A stretch of 64,000 nucleotides of DNA from Chalciporus piperatus (lineage: Eukaryota; Basidiomycota; Agaricomycetes; Boletales; Boletaceae). A program made the translations under genes and the position numbers. The notes under the pieces were generated by a model that saw only the letters and a program-made list of their open reading frames with translations, had not been told where the DNA came from and made no database searches. This document shows, one piece after another, positions 43,275-51,955 of the stretch; the stretch's first letter is position 1; each line of letters opens with the position of its first letter. The DNA lies in contig JBBPTG010000031.1 of NCBI GenBank assembly GCA_038093975.1, forward strand, positions 124,001 to 188,000, in the 5' to 3' direction.

Positions 43275-45870
43275 ATGACTACTCCAGAAGACTGTACTTG
43301 CCAGAGCAAATGCGAGTGCGTCCTCGTCACGCCAATCTTCGACGATAAAGTCACTCACAATGTTTACAGCGCCTGTGCATCAGGAAAAGGTCACCTGTCT
43401 GGGGCGACTGCATGCAGTTGCTGCAGTCGGACAGACACCATCAGATACTGACTGCCCACAGCTATGTCTCTTTCTGCACCCAGACCAATCTACTGCCGAC
43501 AGTTGCTGGCAGTCCGTAGACAGTCACGGTCAATTGTTACACTATCCATTGCATGTCGTACATACGCAACCAAACCAATTGAATTCAATATACTTAGTAC
43601 AGCACAGAAGTCGTCCGCAGCCGCTCGTTTCGCTTGTTTTGACCCTCCACTCGTTGATGATCTTGCACCCTCGATTTCCTCGAATCCGATCGCGACATCC
43701 TCGGTTTCGTTGGATCGCCTCGTCGCATCCTCATATTTGTCGACTGGTGCTGGGGCCTCATCTGGTCGCGTGTTTTCGCGGCCGGGCGCGTCTTCAGCGT
43801 CTTTCAACGTGTTTCTTGCGCTCGTTGGCCACCTGGTTCGACTTCCACGAGATCGGGATTGCTCGTCTCGCTCGTCTCGTTGACTCGTTGATTGCCTGGT
43901 TCAAGTTCGGTTTCCACGACATTGGGATCGCTCGACTCGAGCCGCAACTCGCACTGGTCCGCATCACTTGCTCAGCTTGTTTCGACCCTCCACGCGTTGA
44001 TGACGCTCCTGCACCCTCGATTCCCTCGAATCCAATCGCGACATCCTCGACCTCGTTGGATCGCCTCGTCGCATCCTCAGATGTGTCGACTGGCGCTGGG
44101 GCCTCGTCTGGTCGCGTGTTTTCACGGCTGGATCGATGGATGCATTGATGTCCATCACGAGGGGTGGAACATATGATTTCCGCACGCATGGGATAATGCA
44201 CTTGAGGATGGCGAAGGTACAACTCAGTGTTCTCGGGATACCTTGCTGTGCGTCGGCGAGCTATGAGGGCGTTCAAAGCACCTTTTCTTTCTGGTGTGAG
44301 GTCTTGGTGAATCGAGGACATGTCGGATGGAGAAGGGGTGATCGTGTTTGCGTGTGCAAGAGGGAACAGAAACATTGATGCCTCGCCTCGACCTCCTGAA
44401 CCGTGCGGAAGTCGCCGATGATCCTTTGTTGATGGCAAGCGCTGTTGAGCATTTCACAGTAGAGTTCAGTGCAGGTGTTGAGGAGGTTGGTGCGGTAGTC
44501 GCCGATGATATCTTGTGCGAGGGCAGTACGTTCGTCTTGGAGCCAGGCGAGTCGGGACTCGAGCTTGATGATGCGGGCATTGAGTTTGCATATGGGGTCC
44601 GGTGAGCCCAGCGCCGTGGTCGGTGGGTTGAGAGGTCCAGGGCATCCCAACGGCCCAGTGGACCACGCCAGGGTGGAGGCTGTCGCCCTCGAGTTTTGCT
44701 TTTAGAGCACGACAGATAGGTCGTCTTCCGGCCTCGCAATAACCTGTCGCAGGTCCAAACGTTTCGCTCGTCCGTTGGGTTCATCGACTTGGTGACATCG
44801 TCTGGTGGTTCGGTGGGGTCCTGGGCCTCTCGTTGGTACGTCTTGTCGACTGTTTCGCTCACGACGCGGGTTGTCGCACAACACGGCGATCTTGCTAACT
44901 CGCTCCGCCCAGTGTTCGTTAGGCATTCACGATCGACTCCGAGTCCGCTCATCGTCGTTGCTGCGACTGAAGAACAAATGAGCAAGGCAAAATACGATAG
45001 AAAGTTGAAAGTAACATACTTGTGCAAGAACAGATTTCTCCATGATCGTCGCTATCGAAGATAATATCGGGCCAGCAGGCGAGCAGAGGCCCACGCAATG
45101 ACTTCTTGTACAAGAATCGCGCGACAGTCACGATGGCAGCAGCAGCGAACGTGGCCAAGGACAAGTGTTCTTTTCGATCGTTTCGATCTGGGGGTTTCAT
45201 GCATCCGTAGATGTGATCAACAGCAATCTCCGAGTTGTCCGTGGAGGTATCCGCTCTGCATTCTTTAACTCCTGGTTTGTAATTGGTCTGTCGTCGCATT
45301 CGGGACATTATGTAGTGTGAGGTGCAAAGGCAAGACAAAGACAAAGACAAAAACTTGCGAAATTTTCATCCATGATGGAAGGAATTGGTAGTCATACATT
45401 CATAATCATTACCCTTCTAATAAAGTCTTGTAGCGTAGTGGTTAAGTCGTGTATTTTTGGTCGGTGGGGCTGTCTTGTGTTCGACTCTCACCGTCAACAC
45501 GAAATCTTATAAGATTTTCTGCTTATCTGCTTATCTCGCTGTAGTAGCTGCCTCGCTGTCATCACCTGTATACAGTCCCTGGACTGCCTGGCAGGCCCCT
45601 ACAGTGCCACAGTTGGGGCAGTGGCTGACAGTGACCCGACCTTTTCCTGATGTGGGCCTGCTGGGACAGGGTGCGTATGTACCAGGGGAAAGTGTGATTG
45701 CGGCGAGTGCGCAAACGCCCCTCACTCGTCCAAGGTATGTCCATTCCGCACATTTTACATGGTCGACCTGACGGAATACTTACACACACTGTCAGTGCGA
45801 ATGTGGCGGTTCTGGTAACAACTGCGCATGTACCAAGGAAGGAAAGGCTTGCACTTGTGAATCCAAGTAA
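43275..45870 (+). CDS. Metallothionein, two half-exons separated by about 2.5 kb
   Basis: Exon 1 (43275-43319) encodes MTTPEDCTCQSKCEC and is followed by a gtcctcg donor. An exon at 45796-45870 encodes CECGGSGNNCACTKEGKACT then CESK and stop, directly after a good acceptor with a CTGAC branch site (ctgacggaatacttacacac, gtcag). Joined in phase 0 these give a 39-residue Cys-rich protein with CxC motifs, a typical basidiomycete metallothionein binding Cu/Cd/Zn in the cytosol. Introns in this window are about 50 nt, yet this one would be 2476 nt and contains other open frames and repeats. I infer an insertion into the intron of one gene; it may or may not still splice. Alternative: two separate half-deleted metallothionein genes. 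Confidence 0.6.
43641..44133. repeat. Two direct copies of a ~147-bp block
   Basis: 43641-43787 and 43986-44133 are about 90% identical by eye. Both run from ccctccac-cgttgatgat/c through ctcgaatcc-atcgcgacatc, gttggatcgcctcgtcgcat and gctggggcctc to tggtcgcgtgtttt. The intervening 200 bases contain two shorter copies of a ttccacgagatcgggat-like motif. The minus strand stays open over the second copy, but no family is recognised. Confidence 0.8.
44224..45308 (-). CDS. Hypothetical protein inside the metallothionein interval
   Basis: Possible two-exon gene on the minus strand: 45308-45020 and 44966-44224, separated by a 53-nt intron, 343 aa. Exon 1 has a membrane span (LATFAAAAIVTVARFLYKKS) and SDDHGEICSCT. 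Exon 2 continues IAATTMSGLGVDRECLTNTG and then becomes Ser/Pro/Arg-rich low-complexity sequence. A competing frame at 44650-44280 reads SPDPICKLNARIIKLESRLA with a coiled coil as found at the N-terminus of agaric F-box proteins. So this may instead be a degenerate F-box relic. Function unknown. Confidence 0.35.
45425..45500 (+). other. tRNA-like pol III promoter motif (possible SINE head or tRNA relic)
   Basis: tagcgtagtggttaag at 45431 fits the A box, and tgttcgactct at 45478 approximates the B box, about 47 bases apart. The outer arms do not form a convincing acceptor stem, so it is not called as a tRNA. It sits near the right end of the DNA that splits the metallothionein gene. Confidence 0.4.
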
Positions 45871-46274
45871 ATGGAATGTGGTGAGTGGTGAGCAGAATAA
45901 GCGTCTTGACCAAATCTGTACAATACGGGGTACAAGTGTACCATAGACCCGGTCGTCAAATAATGTAGTCTTGCTTCGCCGTACGACGTTGTTGAGTGAC
46001 CTTGTTCCGAGTTCGTCGACAGGGGTATTCGCTAGTAAGCCTCCTCTTTGGGATCAAAGTGACATCCATTCCTGGACCAATGGCACTATGTAAACTCGAC
46101 CCCAAGCTCGACCCTATAAGATCTTCATGCATGGCTTCCTCGACAGTTCTCTACTCTTCCCTCTTGCTCCTAAGGCGTCCCAGAGCTCATAGACTGAGTT
46201 TTCGCCCTCCTTCACGACCTCTCTAGAGATATAACCCCAAACAATCCTTTTTGACCATCCCGCCTTGTTCCAGC

Positions 46275-46681
46275 ATGCAATCTTACTCTGTCACCCGCGC
46301 CATCGTCTGCTTCTGGTTCACCCTTCTCGCCATGTCTGCACTAGGTAAGTCTCCCCGCTCCCACTCCCACCTCCTGATCATCTCACCCTCTTCAGTCGCC
46401 TCATCTCCCATGCCTCAACCCGAACCCGAGCCAGCTCCCATAGACCCAGCTCTCGCCTCCGTCATCTCGAGCAACCTAAACCTCGGATGCCAGAACGGTT
46501 GCCCCGCCGCAGCCAGTGCACAACAACTCGTAAGTCTCTTTTGCGTCGACACGTTCAATCTCATCAACTAACAACACACGGCTATGTCTAGAACGCAAAC
46601 GGAGCATTCAGTTCAGCAACGAGCCCACTCTCCCTCTTTGGAGGCGTCGTACTCGCAGGTGGTGTTCTCGCCGCCTTCTGA
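46275..46681 (+). CDS. Small secreted, possibly GPI-anchored protein
   Basis: Three exons (46275-46344, 46396-46529, 46592-46681), 97 aa. The N-terminus MQSYSVTRAIVCFWFTLLAM is a signal peptide. The middle is Pro/Glu-rich (PMPQPEPEPAPIDPALASVI) with a small Cys pair in LGCQNGCPAA. The C-terminus ends with the hydrophobic LFGGVVLAGGVLAAF after Ser/Ala/Asn residues, as in GPI-anchor signals. No enzymatic domain. Small surface proteins of this type are often lineage-specific in mushrooms; function unknown. Confidence 0.7.
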
Positions 46682-47038
46682 TCGGGGCTCCCCAGTACCC
46701 ATCCTTTATTAATCGGGGTCTGGGTCTGGGTCGGGTTCGGGGTCGTCAATCTAACATATAGAGGTGTATCTGGATTCATTTACTGTATTGATAGCTTGAG
46801 GAACTCTCCGAGATAATATTGTATACCCATCCTTGAAAGATACCATCTTGTGCTCATAACATGAGCGATACTCCGATGTTTGAGCATGATGGAAATGGCT
46901 CATTGCGCCAAGCACACATTGATCACCCATGATGTCGCATCAAGACGATCTCATTCAAGCCCTGCATGGATTGGGTGAACTGGAAGGATTCGAAGGGGTG
47001 GTACATTGGCAGTTGACAGTTTTCTAGAAATCATTAAG

Positions 47039-47133
47039 ACATGCTCGGCATGATAAATTGTGATAAATTCGCAATAAATTTAGTGACGGTGTGACATTTG
47101 ATGTGGTTTTGCGGTCGCGGTGATGGAGACATT
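47039..47133. repeat. Dispersed repeat spanning a promoter and start codon, copy 2
   Basis: Inverted match to 33971-34103. Reads acatgctcggcatgataaat, aattcgcaataaattta, gtgacggtgtgac, ggtcgcggtgatggagacatt. The ATGGAGACATT at 47125 equals the start of the seven-TM gene, but the following sequence is unrelated and hits a stop soon after. Confidence 0.75.
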
Positions 47134-47289
47134 CGTTGTCCGAGTGTTGAACTGCGTCTTCGCCACGATCGGAGCCGGCGTGAGGATGAGCGGACTTTTT
47201 TGAATCATTTGGATGACGGGTCGACGATTTCATTGTACGTCGGTATACATTGATTTGAACAACTTCGTTTGCGGCGTGCATGGTGACGA

Positions 47290-48008
47290 GCTCCCGGCCA
47301 ACCTGCTCCGGGAATGTGCAATGGAAAGCGGGTCTCCGACCAAGGGAGATTTCGTTCCTCGGCGTGGGTCAGGGGGCTTGGTTCTGGACTAGGTGAACGA
47401 GAGCCGGCGTCGGCAAGTGCAGATACGAGCGCTGCCTCTCGGATCGTGAGCGGCTTCGACTTGTTTCGTGCACAGGCACTATTGGTGGTCAAAAAGGCCA
47501 TGTAGAATCGATCGCGCGGACCTTTTCTTTATTCTTCGTTTTCGTGACCGGCGCTTTGTCCTGCGTTCGGGTATGTTCCTCTGTGAATGAATGAGTTCGA
47601 TCACGCGCTCAAACCGATGGAGGTTTATAACATAACAGACATACCTTCGAACACACTCCTCCCACCTTCGTATATAGCTGGGTCCTTCTTCTGTATCCGC
47701 GCAAGCGTCCTTAGAATGGCAGCGTCCACTGCGGGTGAGTTCTTCGCCATCAGAATCCTCCTCTGTGTCCTCGGAGTCCTCGGAGTCCGGAGTACCCGAG
47801 CCTGAATAGTCCAGCCCATAATTTTCTTTCACTACATCACGATGACATTGTACATGCAGTCAGTGAGGAGGCACGCTGATCAGATGTGTATGAACTGACG
47901 CTTCTCGAGCTCCTCGCGCTCTTTTTGGTGCTGAAAAGCTTTTGCGTAATGCTCATTGATCGTGAGGGTATGCACGCTGTTCGACTCCGAGTCCGAATCT
48001 GATAGCAT
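47290..48008 (-). pseudogene. KRI1 5'-end pseudogene
   Basis: Minus-strand homology to the N-terminus of the ribosome-biogenesis protein Kri1. Exon 48008-47900 reads VHTLTINEHYAKAFQHQKER. After an intron ending at 47832 comes LKENYGLDYSGSGTPDSEDS. PAVDAAILRTLARIQKKDPA is in a different frame (shift near 47735). After another intron EEHTRTQDKAPV follows; then a T5 run near 47493 shifts frame again before SKPLTIREAALVSALADAGS and RSPSPEPSPLTHAEE. The rest of the gene (Kri1 C-terminal domain) is absent. Splice sites survive while frames do not, so this is a truncated genomic duplicate, not a processed copy. A full KRI1 should exist elsewhere in the genome. Confidence 0.85.
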
Positions 48009-48166
48009 GACGGCGATGCTCGTGGGTACTAGTACGATTCGGAAGCTTGCCAATGACAGGTGATCAAGTCGGTTGTTTGTGTTTGTTAGAATTTAGCAAT
48101 GTATTATGTCATGCGAGACTCAATAAAATGAGACATTCTAGGGGCTTGTGCTACTTACAAACTACC

Positions 48167-49112
48167 ATGACCAAGTCCAACTTGAACCACTTTTATCCTC
48201 CACAAATGTCATATCCTGTCTATGAGCCGGTGGAAGGTACCCAATGGGACCAGGAACAACTTGATGCTTTCAACATTGAAATCATACATGAAGATGTTGA
48301 ACAATTCTTTGGCCATCCACTTCCTCAAAATCTCAATGTCTCACCTGCAATCTTAAACAACCTGAAGGAGCCTTCAAATGCAACTCAGGCAGAGTCCGAG
48401 TTTTTCACATATCTTGCAGATGCCCTTTTTCTTCCTCCAGATCAAGACTCATATATATCTGATTTTGTTGTTGTTGTTTTAAAGCTCCTGGGCTACAATG
48501 AACATCATCGCATTGTTCATTCAGCAAGAGACATACCTTTCTACATGAGTAGAGAGATTGTGCAAGCCAGACCAGATGCTTGTTTAATGGCTCAACGACA
48601 ATATGTTCTACTTGTACAGGAGGATAGGGTAAGCAAATCTTCTCTTGTTTGCTGTGGTCTTTGACTAAGTACTCCACAATAAAAGACTCATCTATCAAAG
48701 GCAGAAACCAGTCCAGAGTTTCAGCTCATTGCTGCAGCTATTGCTGCATTTGATCACAACAATAACATGAGAAGATGTGCTGATCTTGTTCCAATTGACC
48801 ATGCTATGTTTCTTGGATGTGTTATGCATGGAACTACTCCAATCTTCTTCAAAATTCCTGTTTCAAAAGAACTCTCTTCAGTAGTTTGTGGAGGAGAACC
48901 TTCCATTCAAAAAACAACAGTAAAACAGTTCACTCCTTCCATTCCACTTTTTGGCAGGGATGGAATTTATGATGCTATGGAACGTTTGGATAGCCGCTAT
49001 ATTCTCTTGCAATGCTTCCAAGCTTTCAAAGAATTGGTATGTTATTTAATTTCTTCTAGATATATGCTTTTAACATATCTGTTTGCTTCACAAGCTCCCT
49101 CCACCAATCTGA
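48167..49112 (+). CDS. Mushroom-specific protein family, unknown function, AT-rich gene
   Basis: Three exons (48167-48628, 48686-49036, about 49095-49112). Blocks: MSYPVYEPVEGTQWDQEQL, VEQFFGHPLPQNLNVSPAIL, SDFVVVVLKLLGYNEHHRIV and RPDACLMAQRQYVLLVQEDR at the first donor, then AETSPEFQLIAAAIAAFDHN, PIFFKIPVSKELSS and YILLQCFQAFKEL. I recognise the pattern of a hugely expanded agaricomycete family of unknown function; the D-x-(9-12)-QED-(K/R) arrangement after the helix-strand core is reminiscent of restriction-endonuclease-like folds, but that is inference. The base composition is clearly more AT-rich than all neighbouring genes, and the start could also be the ATG at 48206. The last tiny exon is uncertain. 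Confidence 0.75.
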
Positions 49113-49909
49113 TCACCAAACAGTGGTACACTCAGTAGAAATATTGTTTTATTTCTCATAAAATTCTAGCTATTTGACAACTTGAGGATTGAGCATCAGC
49201 CAAGAGATAAAAATGGTGAATAATGATGTCTCTATCATATCATACATGTATTTCCATCTGTCCCTGTCTTTGATCACAATGCATTCTATCTTCCCCTTGC
49301 ACATCCTCATCTCATCTTCAAGAATTTCTATCAAATCTTGAGATGCCATCTGCTATGGCAGGGATCTTTCTGGTGTGCACTCATTTGCTGGAGATAAATG
49401 TGCACCCTCAAGCTGTTACCCAGGGATTTTTGATCAGGGACAATGCAGCAGAGATCAATGGCTACTCCTGAAATCTCCCAGCTTGTGGCTGCACTTATGG
49501 TACTGGTGAACCTGTGGATGGCTGGCAATGCAATCAAATTTCTCTCCCTGGAGTACTATGAGAACCACTCAGCTTGGAAGCTTTAGCCTTCTGAGTTCTT
49601 GATGCTCATGTGTCTGCTGCAGCCAGAGCAGCTAAAAGTTGTGAATGTGCCCTTGGATGTTCTGCACACTAAGCCTTGCAGACAGAACAATAATTTGTTT
49701 GATTGCTATCATACAAAGTCATTAGAGTCATTACAAGCACAAGATATACCAGCCCAAAACACAAGTCCAAGTCCACACATTACACAAATGACTTTTCCGA
49801 TCCCTCTGATGTCAACATCTCGGTGGTCTCAGGCCTCGACACCTTTGATCTGTTCATACCACATCCTCGTCAACACAAACCAAAAAAAAAACACCCCAAA
49901 CTCAGGCAC
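49113..49909. other. Remainder of the AT-rich island, no gene
   Basis: Composition matches the preceding gene up to about 49760, then returns to the local average. Short frames such as the minus-strand one at 49537-49331 show no recognisable family. Could be decayed transposon or decayed copies of the preceding family. Confidence 0.4.
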
Positions 49910-50656
49910 TTACCGCCTGACACCGCAACAATAACACGCTCTCGCCGACAACACCACCACAGCCATCCACGTCAATATCAACGCCACCAAGATCATCCAC
50001 ACCCCATTGCCGAATTGCACGTTAAAACCCGCACCCGAGAATAACGAATCAATGTTATCCTGAACGGCCACGACGAGGACAATGTCTGCCGCGAAGACGA
50101 CTGTCCCCACGATGGCTGCCATGACAGCTACGACGAGCGCCGAGATGGCGACGACGTGTGAGTGTAGGAAGAGTGAGAGAACGAAGATGAGCATCGAGAG
50201 GCCCGCGGCGACGAGGTGGAGGGAGAGCAGGACAAGGAGACCGGTTTCGGCGGTAGTGCCGATCCCAGGTGATAATCCGACGTCGCTCAGAAAGATTTCA
50301 GGGATGAGGTATCCGAGTTGTGGACCATAACATTGACCCTGTGCGACGACCGAGTTGATGGTGCTACCAGAACGTCAAGACCGAGTGGTGGGAATATGGT
50401 CATGAACGTGCCTGTAAGCACATACGCCCCATACCCCAAAGTATAAACTCGTCGCTGCGTTCGAGACAGGGTTCATCGAGTTCTGAGCTGCTACTTTGAT
50501 GATGTATATCGATTTGATGATCGGGAGGGAGATTCCCACCAAGAGGTAGAGCAAAAAAGCGGCGAGGAAGATCACGAACGTCACCACGGAGATCACGACA
50601 TGCTCTTGAAGTGGTCTGGGGATCTTGTACCCGCCCACGTCGATGGTAGGCACCAT
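49910..50656 (-). CDS. SUR7/PalI (Rim9-like) four-span membrane protein
   Basis: Two exons on the minus strand, 50656-50412 and 50363-49910, 232 aa. Four membrane spans: VVTFVIFLAAFLLYLLVGIS, then after the FGVWGVCAYS motif and an extracellular loop (GQCYGPQLGYLIPEIF) the segments GLLVLLSLHLVAAGLSMLIF, VVAISALVVAVMAAIVGTVV and WMILVALILTWMAVVVLSAR. The FGVWG motif after the first loop and the four-span layout are those of the SUR7/PalI family: cortical eisosome components or pH-signalling Rim9/PalI. The intron (50411-50364, 48 nt) must start with GC to keep frame (AG/gcacgt), a non-canonical GC-AG intron. Confidence 0.85.
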
Positions 50657-51955
50657 GCTTCAACGTCGTCTGCACCGAAACTTGAGCAATGAAACGGCGT
50701 ACTGCTGCAGGATGCAGAAGGGGGAAAGAACGCGAGCTGGAGGGGAATAGACAAAGAGACGCAGGCTATTCATTAGGGACTGGTCGGTGGGTAAACATAG
50801 ACTAGTGTATGGATTCGGTCCACCGCGGTTCGAAGATCTCATACGATCTATTCGTGAATCATGAATGGACGGGGTCAATTTTAGGAACGTCACATGAGGA
50901 CAGACGAACAAAGTAGGGTTTCGTGAGGCGCAGCGGAACCAAGGTGTCTCGATCGGGTCTTTGATAATCGAGAACAACATGAGCGAGGCGCACGATGCCA
51001 CCAGGGAGTAGAAGAGGTACTATGATCAATGGCCAAGGTGAGAAAGCTCTGTGTGGGCTAGCTGATGTGATCTGGCGGACTTTGTCACCCCCATGCACGA
51101 GGGCATGGGCTTGAGCTCAAAAGACGCTCGATTCGTCGTTAGGTGGGTGGGAGCCTAGCAGGAGGTGAAGAGCCGATTTTAAGAACAAGCCTGCGGCTCA
51201 GAAGCAATCGGCAGGCTTGTTTTACTACAGGCGAAAGTCAGACTCCAGCAGAGAGAGCATCTCGAGCTCTGTTGTAAAGGTCTAGAGGGAACAACGTACC
51301 AAGTTTTGCCGGATGCATTGGCCAGTATGTACGAACGAGGCTAGGCTGAGTTACGGCACGGTCTTCGACTGCCAACGTCTAGCCTTGGGCTCGACTCCGC
51401 TGCTCGAGTCTCGACGCTCCGGGCTGCAGGGCAAGGGCATTCATCTCTTGTAAGGATGTGTGATGGCGGGGCCGTTTTACACCCATATGTCAGCCTGAGT
51501 TTAACGCCAGCGCCTGTGACGGTACTCGTTCAAGGAATCCCACTTGCTAGATCAGCTCAGAGCACCATTGGAAGACATAATGATAGAGGACATTAGCCCG
51601 CTGTTCAGCTAGCAGTATCTTGATGCTGGCAAGTTGGCTCGGAAGCGAGTTCGATACTAGATAGGTTGAGCCTTTGAGGCTTGTCGAGCCCCATATGCCA
51701 TGAGTAAGGATTTGAAAGAAACATGTGCATGATCGATCACAAGGATGATGGAGCCGGGGATAGCCGCTCCAGGCTTCTCACCGCGCTGATAGTCAATGGA
51801 CGGATGTAGCGGTTCCTTAGTGCCCTATGGCCGCATAGGACCGAACCAGAATCACCTCAGACTACTATCGCAAGGTACCTTTGGACGCTGACAGTGTTGC
51901 AGGGGATCCTCGTGACAGCGACTTCGACAAACAGTGCTGACGGCGGGACAAAGAT
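50657..51955. other. 1.3-kb spacer, no gene
   Basis: No open frame with a recognisable domain and no tRNA. Contains the inverted repeat at 51184-51221. The last few hundred bases should hold the F-box gene promoter. Confidence 0.45.
51184..51221. repeat. Perfect 11-bp inverted repeat (hairpin)
   Basis: aacaagcctgc at 51184-51194 pairs with gcaggcttgtt at 51211-51221 across a 16-base loop that itself begins with ggctc, complementary to gagcc upstream at about 51170. It ends in a T-rich stretch (ttgttttact), terminator-like in shape, but in a eukaryote it is more likely a repeat remnant or structured RNA. Confidence 0.5.

Noticed and set aside
45425..45500. Functional tRNA gene
   Set aside because: A and B boxes are suggestive, but no acceptor or T stem forms.
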